Part shown: one piece after another, positions 51,296 to 59,757 of the stretch
Layout of the letters: each line of letters begins with the position of its first letter
How positions within the stretch are numbered: position 1 is the stretch's first letter
NCBI RefSeq assembly: GCF_030283145.1
Contig: NZ_JASNWE010000001.1
Coordinates: 1,487,751-1,551,750, forward strand
Length of the DNA stretch: 64,000 nt
Reading direction: 5' to 3'
Source of the DNA: Actinomadura xylanilytica
GTDB taxonomy: Bacteria > Actinomycetota > Actinomycetes > Streptosporangiales > Streptosporangiaceae
Notes under the pieces: model-generated
The model's database searches: none
The model's input: only the letters and a program-made list of their open reading frames with translations
Told to the model about the DNA's origin: nothing
Translations under genes and position numbers: made by a program

Positions 51296-52434
51296 GCGGG
51301 TCCCCCCAGGGGAAGCTCGGCGCGCACGGTGAAGCCGCCCTCGGGGCGGGGCTCGGCGCGCAGCCGGCCGCCGAGCGCCGCGACGCGCTCGCGCATGCCG
51401 AGCAGCCCAGTGCCGGGCACGGGCGGCGCGTCCGGGTCGGCCTCGCCGTCATCGTCGATCCGCACGACCAGCTCCCCGTCCGCGTAGTCGATGCGCACCG
51501 CCGCGCCCGCCCCGCCGGCGTGCCTGGAGACGTTGGTGAGCGCCTCCTGGACGATCCGGTACGCGGCCCGGTCCGTCTCGGCCGGCAGGTCCCGCCGCGT
51601 GCCGGAGATCGTCACCGTGGCCGCCAGCCCGGTCGAGCGGGCCCGTTCCACCAGGTCGTCGAGCCGGTCGAGCCCGCTGGCCAGGGCCTCGCCGTCGGGG
51701 TGGTCGGAGTCGCGCAGCACCTCCAGGGTGGCGCGCAGCTCGCGCATGGCGTCGCCGCTGGCGTCCTGGATGGCCAGCAGCGCGGGGGGCACGTCCTCGC
51801 CGCGCTTGCGCGCCACGTGGACGGCCACCCCGGCCTGGACCTTGATGATCGAGATGCTGTGGGTGAGCGAGTCGTGCAGTTCCCTGGCGATGCGCAGCCG
51901 CTCCTCGCCCGCGCGGCGCCCGGCCGCCTCCTCGCGGGTGCGCTCGGCCTCGGCGGCCCGCCGCTCGGCCTCCTCCAGGTACGCCTGCCGGTGCCGGGCC
52001 ACCGTCGCCGCCACACCGGCCGCCACGAACCAGCCGACCAGCAGTGAGGTGTCCTGGAGACTCCGCACGGCTCCGTCGTCGCCGATCAGGTCCGCCACCA
52101 GCCCGGCGCTCAAGAAGGCCGTGCCCGCCAGCGCCGCGGCCAGCCGGTGGCGGGCGCTCACCGCGGCGAACACCGCGGCCAGCACGGGGAACGCGGCGGT
52201 CGGGCCCGGCTGGATGTGCACCGCGACCACGAGCATGCAGACCGTGCTGACGAGCAACGCCACCAGCGGCGCCGGTTGCCGGGCGACGAGCACGAGCGAG
52301 CCGGCGAGGACGGCCACGAGATCCAGCACGCCCCCGTCCGGCGTGACGGACACGACGACCGAGAGCAGGACGGCCAGCACCGCGGCGAGCAGGCCGTCCT
52401 GGGCGAGCGGACGCCACCGCTCCATCAACCTCAT
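51292..52434 (-). CDS. NarL-family sensor histidine kinase (DesK-like)
   Basis: A 380-residue kinase. About five N-terminal hydrophobic helices up to residue 145, a coiled region (EEAERRAAEAERTREEAAGR), then the HisKA_3 box ERLRIARELHDSLTHSISII with His187, and an HATPase with VQEALTNVSRHA and IDDDGEADPDAPP, followed by GLLGMRERVAALGG. It senses a membrane-proximal signal and phosphorylates the partner regulator. Divergent from an MFS exporter gene across 156 bp, which would allow control of drug efflux. Confidence 0.94.
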   Translation of the reverse strand: MRLMERWRPLAQDGLLAAVLAVLLSVVVSVTPDGGVLDLVAVLAGSLVLVARQPAPLVALLVSTVCMLVVAVHIQPGPTAAFPVLAAVFAAVSARHRLAAALAGTAFLSAGLVADLIGDDGAVRSLQDTSLLVGWFVAAGVAATVARHRQAYLEEAERRAAEAERTREEAAGRRAGEERLRIARELHDSLTHSISIIKVQAGVAVHVARKRGEDVPPALLAIQDASGDAMRELRATLEVLRDSDHPDGEALASGLDRLDDLVERARSTGLAATVTISGTRRDLPAETDRAAYRIVQEALTNVSRHAGGAGAAVRIDYADGELVVRIDDDGEADPDAPPVPGTGLLGMRERVAALGGRLRAEPRPEGGFTVRAELPLGGPA

Positions 52435-52590
52435 TCATGAAGGTTATGGCCGTTTTCGCCGGAACTCCTCCGCAGCAAGTCGGAACACCTCACTACTCCC
52501 AGCGCAGTAGTGGGGCCGAACCTACTTCCCCGGTGCCGGGCGGAGGAGTCTCCCCGGGCACGATGACCACCGACCGGCCCGGAAAGCACG

Positions 52591-54048
52591 ATGTCCGGCA
52601 TGTACACAATCCGAGTCAAGGACGCCCGTCCCGGGCTCACCCTCGCCGTGGTGGCCGTCGTGCAGTTCATGGTGTCGCTGGACCTGTCGGTGGTGAACGT
52701 CGGCCTCCCGCAGATCGCCGCCGGCCTCGGCTTCAGCGAGGTGGGCCTGACCTGGGTGATCCACGCCTACGCGCTCACCTTCGGCGGGCTGCTCCTGCTG
52801 GGCGGCAAGGCCGCCGACCGGTACGGCCGCAAGCGGGTCCTGCTGCTCGGGCTCGGCCTGTTCGGCCTCGCCTCCCTCCTCGGCGGCTTCGCGCAGGCAC
52901 CCGGCCATCTGGTCGCCGCCCGCGTCGCGCAGGGCATCGGGGCCGCCGCGCTGGCCCCGGCCGCGCTGTCGCTGCTGACCGCGACGTTCCCCACGGGCCG
53001 GGCCCGCGTCCGGGCCTTCGGCATATGGAGCGCGATGAACGCCGCCGGAGGCGCCTTCGGCGTCCTGATCGGCGGCCTGCTCACCGAGTACGCGAGCTGG
53101 CGCTGGGTGATGTTGGTGAACGTGCCGATGGCCGCCGGCGCGCTGGCCCTGGCCTGGCGCGGTGTCGCCGCCGGCCCGCCCCCGGCCCGCGGCGGCCGTC
53201 CGGACGTGCTCGGCGCCGTCCTGGCCACGGCGGGCATGACCCTGCTGGTGTTCGGCATCGTCCGCACCGACCGGTACGCGTGGACCTCGCCGGTCACCCT
53301 GACGACCCTGGCCGCCGCCGCCGTACTGCTGGCCGCCTTCGTCCTCGTCGAGCGCACCACGACCCGCGACCCGCTGATCCGGCTCGGCCTGTTCGCCAAC
53401 CGCTCGGTCGCCGGCGTGAACGCCTACAACCTCCTGGCCGGCGCGGCCTTGAGCTCGGCCTTCTACTTCATCTCCCTCTACCTGCAACGAGTCCTCGGGA
53501 CGGGGCCGGCGCTGACCGGGGTCATGTTCCTGCCGCTGGCCCTCGGCGCGATCGCCGGCGCCGTGCTCGCCGTCAGGCTCGGCTACCGCCTCGCTCCCCG
53601 GACCCTGCTCGGCATCGGCGGGCTGCTGGCCGCGACCGGGTTCGCCTGGCTCGGCCTGATCAGCCCGGACGGCGCCTTCAGCACCGACGTCCTCGTGCCC
53701 TCGATCATCGTCAGCGTCGGCCTGGGGATCTGCCTCGGACCGATCGTCTCCCTCGCCACCACCGGCGTCGCGCTCCACGAGACCGGCACCGCCTCCGGCC
53801 TGCTCAACAGCTCACGCCAGATCGGCGCCTCGCTCGGACTGGCCGCCCTCGGCACCGTCGCGCACAACCGCACCGGCCAGGCCACGACACCCGAGGCCCT
53901 CAACGCCGGGTACGCGCTCGCCCTGACCCTCGGCGCCGCGCTCCTGCTCACCGCCGTCCTCATCGCCCTCACCGTCCTGCCCCGGACCGGCCCGCCGGCA
54001 CCCGCCGAGCACACCGACGACCACCACAAGAAGGACGTCCCGGCATGA
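52591..54048 (+). CDS. MFS drug exporter, DHA2 family (14 helices)
   Basis: A 485-residue transporter. Landmarks: LDLSVVNVGLPQIAAGLGFS in helix 1, GGKAADRYGRKRVLLLGLGL (motif A), RVAQGIGAAALAPAALSLL (motif B) and an overall 14-helix layout of the EmrB/QacA class. It exports hydrophobic compounds with proton exchange. The His-rich C-terminus (EHTDDHHKKD) ends in a 4-nt overlap with a small cupin gene. The neighbouring two-component system is a likely regulator. Confidence 0.93.
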   Translation: MSGMYTIRVKDARPGLTLAVVAVVQFMVSLDLSVVNVGLPQIAAGLGFSEVGLTWVIHAYALTFGGLLLLGGKAADRYGRKRVLLLGLGLFGLASLLGGFAQAPGHLVAARVAQGIGAAALAPAALSLLTATFPTGRARVRAFGIWSAMNAAGGAFGVLIGGLLTEYASWRWVMLVNVPMAAGALALAWRGVAAGPPPARGGRPDVLGAVLATAGMTLLVFGIVRTDRYAWTSPVTLTTLAAAAVLLAAFVLVERTTTRDPLIRLGLFANRSVAGVNAYNLLAGAALSSAFYFISLYLQRVLGTGPALTGVMFLPLALGAIAGAVLAVRLGYRLAPRTLLGIGGLLAATGFAWLGLISPDGAFSTDVLVPSIIVSVGLGICLGPIVSLATTGVALHETGTASGLLNSSRQIGASLGLAALGTVAHNRTGQATTPEALNAGYALALTLGAALLLTAVLIALTVLPRTGPPAPAEHTDDHHKKDVPA

Positions 54049-54434
54049 CCGTCACCCCGATCGACCTCTTCGCGTCCGCCGTCCACCTTCACCAGGACGG
54101 TCAGGTGCGCGCCAAGAAGAGAACCGTGGACTCCGAGCCGGACGGCTGGCAGCTCGTGGCCTTCCATGCCAAGAGCGACGCCGACGTCCACGCCGACCAC
54201 TGGGAGGTCCACCCCGAGGCCGAGGAGATCGTGTCGTGCCTGATCGGGAAGATCCGCCTCTGCCTCCGTCCGGAACGGCCGGGGGAAGCGGAGGAAGAGA
54301 TCAGGCTGCCGGCCGGAACCGCCGCCATCGTCCCGCGCGGACGATGGCACCGCATCGAGCTGGACGTCCCCAGCAGCGTCATGGCCGTCACCCTGCCGCG
54401 CGGCAGCCGGCTGGAGAAGCGCACCGAAGCCTGA
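54045..54434 (+). CDS. Single-domain cupin protein
   Basis: A 129-residue cupin: DADVHADHWEVHPEAEEIVS holds the first motif with His/Glu metal ligands, and LPAGTAAIVPRGRWHRIEL holds the second motif. Its ATG overlaps the exporter stop (ATGA), so it is translated with the exporter. It may bind or modify the exported compound, or sense it. A 7-bp hairpin follows. Confidence 0.85.
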   Translation: MTVTPIDLFASAVHLHQDGQVRAKKRTVDSEPDGWQLVAFHAKSDADVHADHWEVHPEAEEIVSCLIGKIRLCLRPERPGEAEEEIRLPAGTAAIVPRGRWHRIELDVPSSVMAVTLPRGSRLEKRTEA

Positions 54435-54466
54435 TCGGCGCCTGATCCGCCGGGATCGCGTTCGGG

Positions 54467-54490
54467 AGGCCCCTGGCTCCACGGGGGCCT
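54467..54490 (+). terminator. Hairpin after the exporter-cupin unit
   Basis: Stem AGGCCCC/GGGGCCT with a 10-nt loop, about 30 nt after the cupin stop. Confidence 0.5.
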
Positions 54491-54547
54491 GGAGCTCGAC
54501 CTGCACTGGTCCGTCCGGTGAGCACCTTCGAGGCGATGTCGGAAGGG

Positions 54548-55207
54548 TCAGCGAGCCCACCGGCGGGTGTATTCGATATGAATCTCTCGCCCACCGCCCA
54601 CCAGAGGGTCCCCGAGCTCTGTGCAGTAGTGGAGGTTGAAGTCCTGCCGCAGCTCGGCAGGGGGACGGTAGTCGTGGCCGCGCTTGACGATATCGAAGAA
54701 CAGGCCCGCCGTTTCACGGAACACCTTCGCACTTCCGACCATGAACAGCGACTCGGCGTGGACGTGCTGGTGGAACACGTCACGATGCCCTCGGTGACGG
54801 CGGGCGTCGTAGTCAATGGCACTATCGCCGGGCAGGTCATTCACAGAGACCCGCACCGTACTTTTTGCTCCGCACCCGAGACGTCCTCGCAACCGTTTCC
54901 AGTGATGCGGCTTGAACTGTAGCGAATGGTGGAGCAGCACCAGATCAAGAGGGGGCTCTTCCGGTGGGGATCCGCCCGCCGGAAGCGCACCGCCGCGGAG
55001 GGGCAGGTAGATCAGCGAGCGCGGTGAGCGTGCGGCCAGCAGCCACAGCATGCCGATATATCGCGCGGCGCCCGCGTCCACGTTCATCTGCAACCCGCCC
55101 CGCGCGGGATCCCGACCGACGAGTCGCGCACGGGTGAGCGGGTCGGCCGCGCGGATGATCCGGAACTCCTCCAGTCCGAGCCGGACGCGATGAACGGTGG
55201 TCCTCAT
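54548..55207 (-). CDS. Unknown protein, accessory region (219 aa)
   Basis: I do not recognise this protein. From ATG 55207 it begins TTVHRVRLGLEEFRIIRAAD, continues with a hydrophobic IGMLWLLAARSPRSLIYLPL and a His-rich LLHHSLQFKPHHWKRLRGRL, and ends in YCTELGDPLVGGGREIHIEY. There is no signal peptide. No ribosome binding site is present; TAAGAAT lies about 10 nt before the ATG, suggesting a leaderless transcript. The DNA is less GC-biased than the core genes. It runs on the same strand 189 nt after another unknown gene, so the two may function together. Confidence 0.6.
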   Translation of the reverse strand: MRTTVHRVRLGLEEFRIIRAADPLTRARLVGRDPARGGLQMNVDAGAARYIGMLWLLAARSPRSLIYLPLRGGALPAGGSPPEEPPLDLVLLHHSLQFKPHHWKRLRGRLGCGAKSTVRVSVNDLPGDSAIDYDARRHRGHRDVFHQHVHAESLFMVGSAKVFRETAGLFFDIVKRGHDYRPPAELRQDFNLHYCTELGDPLVGGGREIHIEYTRRWAR

Positions 55208-55395
55208 AGGCACTATTCTTATCAAAACACCGCCGACTGCCACGACTCGCCAGTGATGAACTGGCAAGAGAGCCGCTCTGCCCGATCCCATAAGCGCTGT
55301 CCCGTGATCGATCTCGGGTGCTTGGCAGCGCAGGGCTTGGAGGTTGAGGCTACGCGCCTTGAAGGAGATGCAAAATGGTCCCAGGGCGGTGTGGA

Positions 55396-56139
55396 TCAGG
55401 ACGCCAGCGCGGCCGTCACACGGGCGAGCCGCTCCGCCGGCAGGGCGAATTTGTTGGTGGGGTTGCGGTATGAGTAGTGGCCGTCGTTGATCCATTGGCC
55501 GTCGTTGGTCGTCGTCCAGTGGGTGGGACCACAGGGGCCCTGGTCTTCCAGCAGGGTGGCCGCGAGTTGTTCGGGGTTCTCGACGGCGGTGCGGGCGCGT
55601 AGCGCGGCTGCCAGGCGCTCGGCTGCTACGTCGGGCACGGCCAGGTCCGCGAACGCGGGCAGCAGGAGAAGCAGCCGGCTGTCAGGGTCGGTGGTCGAGC
55701 CACCGTCCAGGCTGTTGCCTGCAGCTGCTGTCAGCTCGGGCCAGGACAGGCCAGGGCCCATGAAGTGGCCGTCATTTCTGGCGATGAGTTCAGCGCGGTC
55801 CCAGTCGGGATGGCGCAGGAGGTAGTCGGTGCCCCTGTCGCCCTCAAGGTTGCGGTAGATGATGTGCAGACGACCGGCGGCGACGGGGACAGTGAAGGTC
55901 GGCCAGTCCAAGCGCCCGGACAACTGGCGGTGGAAGTCCTCCGCGGCGTCGTAGTCCGCACCGAACAAGAGTTCCTCGGCCTCCTCACTGTGCACGCAGG
56001 GGTAGAGGTGTCCCAGCCAGAACAAGGGCTCGTTGAGAAGCTCGGGAAGGTGAGCGAGCGGGCCGCCCTGGTAGCCCGGGATCTGGTCCGGATGCATGTC
56101 TGCGCTGTTCATCACGGGCTCATCATGCCGGTGGCCCAT
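55396..56139 (-). CDS. Unknown soluble protein, accessory region (247 aa)
   Basis: A Leu/Ala/Asp-rich soluble protein with no family I can name. Visible stretches: GPLAHLPELLNEPLFWLGHL, SEEAEELLFGADYDAAEDFH, AAGRLHIIYRNLEGDRGTDY, DSRLLLLLPAFADLAVPDVA, and TTNDGQWINDGHYSYRNPTN. The GDRGTDYLLRHPDWDRAELIA part looks like a conserved core. The start could be 56139 or the ATG at 56112; neither has a good ribosome binding site. It is upstream of, and on the same strand as, the other unknown gene in this less GC-biased stretch. Confidence 0.65.
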   Translation of the reverse strand: MGHRHDEPVMNSADMHPDQIPGYQGGPLAHLPELLNEPLFWLGHLYPCVHSEEAEELLFGADYDAAEDFHRQLSGRLDWPTFTVPVAAGRLHIIYRNLEGDRGTDYLLRHPDWDRAELIARNDGHFMGPGLSWPELTAAAGNSLDGGSTTDPDSRLLLLLPAFADLAVPDVAAERLAAALRARTAVENPEQLAATLLEDQGPCGPTHWTTTNDGQWINDGHYSYRNPTNKFALPAERLARVTAALAS

Positions 56140-56605
56140 GTGATCACTGGAGATGGGAGGCCGCGGGAGACTCAGTCGCCATGGTTCGGAGCATCACCGC
56201 GGCTGATCCTGCTCCTTTTGCGGGACATGCCTCAGCCCACGTCCCCGGTGGCGGACTCACCCGTGCGGGGGATCTGGTCGACTCTGTGAGGGGAGTCGGG
56301 CGAGTCGCTGGACCGGCAGCATCGTGGTCATGAGCTTGACTGTTTCGGATGTTCCGCCTCCTACCAGCGCCGTCGGCGCTGTCTGCGGGCTGAGGTCGAG
56401 CCGGCGGGCCACCCGGTGTCAAGAGACGTGCACTCCGGTTGACGGAGCGGACGGGCGACGAAGGCTCGTGCCGGGCAGCGTCCTACGACGGTCAGCGGAA
56501 CGGACTCGCGACCCGGCCGAAGTCATCGGGGCGGGATGAGTACGAGCGTGCCCCTGGTGATCGAGTCATCTCGATCACCAGGGGCACGCCGCCGTTCGCT
56601 GGGGA
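56140..56605. other. 466-bp gap with no supported gene
   Basis: Short ORFs exist on both strands but have no ribosome binding site, no recognisable product and irregular codon use. The stretch must hold the promoter for the unknown gene to the left and ends with the 20-bp hairpin that terminates the gene to the right. Confidence 0.5.
56546..56589 (-). terminator. 20-bp perfect hairpin terminator
   Basis: Stem GCGTGCCCCTGGTGATCGAG with its exact complement and a TCAT loop, 17 nt beyond the stop of the sigma-partner gene (pair 2). Confidence 0.9.
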
Positions 56606-57682
56606 TCAGGGGTGGGAGTTCGTCCAGCCGGCCTCGATCACGGAGGACGAGGTCTGGATCTCCCCGGTCTTGATACCGGTCCCGTGGAGGCCGTCGCCGT
56701 TGTTCAGCGCGACGCTGTAACTCGTCAGCGCCCGCCCGGCGGCCGGGTCGACGATCAACCGCGTCTCGACGGCCTCGGCGTCGCGGCTGACCTTCAGCGC
56801 GACGGCCGTGCCCTTGCGGCCGAGCGGGTCGGTGAGCTCACCGAGGGTCCGGACGGAGGGCAGCTCCGCGATCATCCGGAACGCCGCCGCCCGCACCCTG
56901 GGGGGTGCCGGGGCCTCTGACACCAGGCCCGTCCCGAGCTCGAACACCTTCTCGTCGCCGGCCTTGTAGCCGAGGAGGCGATTCAGGGCCTCCCGCAGCC
57001 GGACCGGGTCGGTGGGCAGGTCGGCGATCTGCTGGAACGTGACTTTCTTGCCGTCAAAGTTGACGAACGAGTAGTTGAGGTCTCCCGTCTCGATCTTGCG
57101 GCGGCCGGGCTTGAGCATCGTCGTGCAGTCGCCGTCACCCGGCGCGGGCATGAGGAAGTCCGGGCACTTGAGGCGCTTCCAGGCGTCCTCGTCGGCCTTG
57201 ATCACCGGCTCCATCCCGAGGTTGGTCGTCGCGCTCCAGTCCTTCCTTTCGGGGTTCGGCGAGGCCCAGTACTCGAGTTGTTTCCGCTCGTACATCCGGA
57301 ACCGGGGCGGCCCGTCGTCGCTGGTGGCCAGACTGCCCAACAAGAACTTGGAGTTCGTGACGGTGTGCCAGTAGCGGCCGGTGGTCTCGGGCTGCCGCTG
57401 CGCCTTCTCGGCGGCACTGAGCAGGACGGTACGGGCGGACATGCCGTCCTGCGGGCCGTCGCCGGGGTCCCCGCCCAGCAGGGTGATGCCGACCGCCGCC
57501 GCGACGCCGCCCGCGAGCAGGGCGCCGAGAACGGGACGGCGATAGGACCGCCGGGGCCGCCGCCGCGGTGCTTCGGCGCCGGTCGCCAGCGCGCCCAGCC
57601 GGGCGCGGATGGACTCCTCCATCGCGGCCGGCATCGGCGGCGTGCCGGCCCGCCACTCCTTGATCATTTTGAGGTCGTTCAT
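56606..57682 (-). CDS. Membrane-anchored CU044_5270-type partner of the sigma factor (pair 2)
   Basis: A 358-residue protein with the family layout: cytoplasmic start MNDLKMIKEWRAGTPPMPAA, basic APRRRPRRSYRRP, one helix (VLGALLAGGVAAAVGITLLG), and about 280 extracytoplasmic residues including GRYWHTVTNSKFLLGSLATS, LREALNRLLGY, and the end GTGIKTGEIQTSSSVIEAGW. ATG 57682 shares one base with the sigma stop (TGATG), with AAGGAG 8 nt upstream. It likely holds or senses for the cognate sigma. Two cysteines (CPDFL, DCTTM) could form a disulfide. Confidence 0.82.
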   Translation of the reverse strand: MNDLKMIKEWRAGTPPMPAAMEESIRARLGALATGAEAPRRRPRRSYRRPVLGALLAGGVAAAVGITLLGGDPGDGPQDGMSARTVLLSAAEKAQRQPETTGRYWHTVTNSKFLLGSLATSDDGPPRFRMYERKQLEYWASPNPERKDWSATTNLGMEPVIKADEDAWKRLKCPDFLMPAPGDGDCTTMLKPGRRKIETGDLNYSFVNFDGKKVTFQQIADLPTDPVRLREALNRLLGYKAGDEKVFELGTGLVSEAPAPPRVRAAAFRMIAELPSVRTLGELTDPLGRKGTAVALKVSRDAEAVETRLIVDPAAGRALTSYSVALNNGDGLHGTGIKTGEIQTSSSVIEAGWTNSHP

Positions 57683-58278
57683 CACATCTGCTCCTTCACC
57701 GGGTCCGTCTCACCGAGCGCCGCGCGCGCCTTGCGCCGCGCCCGGTGCAGCCGCGAGCGCACCGTGCCGACCTTCAGGTCCAGCGCCGCCGCGACCTCCT
57801 CGTAGGTCAGGTCGCCCCACGCGACCAGCAGCAGCACGTCGCGGTCACCACGTGACAGCTTTCTCAGCGCGCCCGCCAGGCGGCGCTCCTCGACCTGCGC
57901 GGCGACCCGGGTGACCACGACGTCGGCCATCGGCTCGGGCAGCGGGTCCAGCCCGGTGCGCTGGAACGTGCGGTAGTAGCGCTCCTCGGCGCGCCGGTGG
58001 CGGGCGATCAGGTTCGTCGCGATGCCATAGAGCCAGGGCCGCGCCATCGACCGCGTCCGGTCATAGGAGGAACGACCGCGGAAGGCGATGAAGAACGTCT
58101 CGGCGACGATGTCCTCAGCGGCGTGGCCTCCCAGCCGCCGGGCGGCATAGTCGTAGATCCGGCGGCCGTGCCGGTCGAACAGCGCCGAGAACCATTCCGG
58201 CTCCTCGAGCGACAGCGTGATCAGTTCCGCGTCGTCAAGCTCCTGAGCCCTGCCGGGATCGATCGCCGCGGCCGTCAT
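57682..58278 (-). CDS. ECF RNA polymerase sigma factor (pair 2)
   Basis: A 198-residue sigma factor. Region 2: EPEWFSALFDRHGRRIYDYA, AEDIVAETFFIAFRGRSSYD, RPWLYGIATNLIARHRRAEE. Region 4: LSRGDRDVLLLVAWGDLTYE with HTH EEVAAALDLKVGTVRSRLHR. The start ATG 58278 overlaps the stop of a 9-codon upstream ORF as ATGA. The gene is one nucleotide-overlapped with its membrane partner. It closely resembles the sigma factor at 63.4 kb (EAFGELFRRH, ASNLIARHHRQ), so the two pairs look like paralogues. Confidence 0.92.
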   Translation of the reverse strand: MTAAAIDPGRAQELDDAELITLSLEEPEWFSALFDRHGRRIYDYAARRLGGHAAEDIVAETFFIAFRGRSSYDRTRSMARPWLYGIATNLIARHRRAEERYYRTFQRTGLDPLPEPMADVVVTRVAAQVEERRLAGALRKLSRGDRDVLLLVAWGDLTYEEVAAALDLKVGTVRSRLHRARRKARAALGETDPVKEQM

Positions 58279-58304
58279 GGGAGCTCTCTCTGCGAACGCG
58301 TCAT
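58275..58304 (-). other. 9-codon leader ORF coupled to the sigma start (pair 2)
   Basis: ATG at 58304 follows AAGGGA and encodes MTRSQRELP; its TGA overlaps the sigma ATG (ATGA). The geometry mirrors the leader ORFs before the conservon kinase and the third sigma gene. Could be chance. Confidence 0.35.
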
Positions 58305-58349
58305 GGCATCCCTTCAGCCGGAGGTAGGTCACTCACGCTGGTTGTTCTC

Positions 58350-58368
58350 AAAAACCCACGGATGGGTT
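58350..58368 (-). promoter_or_regulatory. Small hairpin with T-run in the leader of sigma gene 2
   Basis: On the minus strand AACCCA-TCCG-TGGGTT is followed by TTTG, about 70 nt before the sigma start. Short T-runs are rare in this DNA, so it may be an attenuator or the end of an older upstream unit. The stem is only 6 bp. Confidence 0.3.
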
Positions 58369-58509
58369 CACGCGAAGCCGCGGCGACCGCCCCGACACGG
58401 CCGCGCCGATCGCCTCCACGCTGGGTACGCCGCAGCCGCTGGAAGCTGCTCGTGCCTCAGCTCGGCGGGTTCTCCATCCCGCTGGACGCGTCCGCCCTGC
58501 GATCATCGC

Positions 58510-58640
58510 AGGTGGGGCGGTGGCGGCAGTCTTCCCCCGGCCCTGTGAAGGCGGTGGCCGGGCGCGGCACTTGGGTCGTGGGCGTCTTCGACGCGAAGCC
58601 GGATGAGATGCGGGGATTCGTTCAGCACGGGACGGCCATA
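58510..58640 (+). pseudogene. Decayed fragment of the sigma-linked beta-propeller gene
   Basis: Within a short open frame, RQSSPGPVKAVAGRGTWVVG followed by FDAKPDEMRGFVQ aligns with RQSSPTTVKTVNEHEAWLVG and FDTKPDEMRGFVQ in the propeller encoded at 46356-47564 (around 46845-46945), with clear DNA-level similarity (for example GGATGAGATGCGGGG in both). After FVQ the similarity ends in a Pro-rich non-propeller sequence. It therefore appears to be a relic of a second propeller gene, now divergent from sigma/partner pair 2. Confidence 0.7.
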
Positions 58641-58972
58641 CCGGCCCCTCCCCCGCCCGGCGTGACCGCCCTCAGCTCACGCAGGGCCCCGCACATTGAT
58701 GCCGCGTGCGTCATTGACGTGTTAGATCTGGATCCTGGGCATCTCATGCCCGTGATTCGGAATCCATGGAGATCAGCCGATTACAAGATCAACGTTGCCT
58801 GACAAGGCACTAGATCAAACGTGTGATCTCGTGCGCGTCGCATGCGCCTGACGGGGGTAAGAGCCTCGACAGCTTCGCGCTAATCTGGAGCCGTGCCATA
58901 AATTCGACACAATCAGCTAATCTGAACGCCGCAGACTCGATGGTAAACATTCACGTCTCGGTGCGGCGGTGT
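58641..58972. other. Gap between the propeller relic and the methyltransferase gene; no intact gene
   Basis: Contains the IS-end-like segment at about 58780-58814 and the palindrome AGATCA-N6-TGATCT (58813-58830). Base composition is visibly lower in GC. I see no credible coding sequence. Confidence 0.5.
58780..58814 (-). mobile_element. IS630-like end sequence (solitary)
   Basis: On the minus strand this reads CTAGTGCCTTGTCAGGCAAC and continues GTTGATCTTGTAATCGG. The segment before the IS630-type transposase relic at 60034 reads CTAGTGCCTCGTCCAGAAAC and continues GTTCTTCGGGTAATTGG. The two match at most positions across about 40 nt and lie in the same orientation, so this is probably the end of a second, now deleted, related element. 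Confidence 0.5.
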
Positions 58973-59713
58973 TTACGGCTTGTGGGTTATCCAGAGCATT
59001 TCTGCTGGCCAGTGGTGTGCCCAGTCAGGCGGGTCGGTTTCGTTGTAGCCGTTAAGTGTTCCGGGTTCGGGCCGCGGCTCGATAAGGTCGTCGATGACGA
59101 GCCCCGCGCCGCGCAGGGTCTTGATCCAGTCGCCGTAGGTGAGCTGATAGCTGGCCGCGCCGTCGTCTTCGGCGATGGTGTTCAGCCCGAAGTAGTCGTG
59201 GTTCAGCGTAGTGGTCACGCGGCGGGCGTCGTCGTCGTAGCAGGCTTCGAACCATGGGCTGGCGGCGTTGAACACCAGGCGCCCGCCGCGGCGCAGGACG
59301 CGTGCGGCCTGCGGGACGGCCAGGTGCGGGGGCGCCCAGCTAAGCCCGCCATGGTCGCAGAACACCAGGTCGAAGCTGCCGGCGGCGAACGGGAGCAGTT
59401 CGGCGGCGCCTTGCACCAGCGGGTAGCGGGCGGCTCCCATCGCGCGGGCTGCTGCGGCGAGTTGGGCTTCGGACAGGTCGAGCCCGACCACGGTGGCGCC
59501 CTCGGCGGCGAGCGACCTGGACCACTGGCCGGCGCCGCAGCCGAGTTCGAGGACGCGCTTGCCGGTAACGTCGCCCAGGGCGTGCAGGTGCGCGTCGGGG
59601 ATGGCGTACATGCCCCACAGCCGGGGCGCGGCGCCGATCTGCGGGTCGTGCTCGTGCTGGTAGGCGCGACTGATCTGGTTCCAGTACTGCCGGTTGGCGG
59701 GGATGCTGTCCAC
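58973..59713 (-). CDS. Class I SAM-dependent methyltransferase
   Basis: A 246-residue methyltransferase. SAM motif I is RVLELGCGAGQWSRSLA, followed by VVGLDLSEAQLAAA (acidic end of beta 2), FDLVFCDHGGLSWAPP (motif II) and VLRRGGRLVFNAASPW (motif III). Start GTG 59713 has CTGGAG 7 nt upstream; a longer frame to 59776 runs into transposase remnants. The final DWAHHWPAEMLWITHKP is family-like. Substrate unknown. Its upstream flank is a truncated IS, so the promoter may have been replaced by transposon sequence. Confidence 0.88.
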   Translation of the reverse strand: MDSIPANRQYWNQISRAYQHEHDPQIGAAPRLWGMYAIPDAHLHALGDVTGKRVLELGCGAGQWSRSLAAEGATVVGLDLSEAQLAAAARAMGAARYPLVQGAAELLPFAAGSFDLVFCDHGGLSWAPPHLAVPQAARVLRRGGRLVFNAASPWFEACYDDDARRVTTTLNHDYFGLNTIAEDDGAASYQLTYGDWIKTLRGAGLVIDDLIEPRPEPGTLNGYNETDPPDWAHHWPAEMLWITHKP

Positions 59714-59757
59714 ATGCCGACTCCAGCACTTCCTGCCGGGGGCGGTCAACACGATTA

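Noticed and set aside
56144..56539. Short ORFs (92 and 71 codons) in the gap before the sigma-partner gene
   Set aside because: No ribosome binding site, no recognisable product, mutually overlapping on opposite strands.
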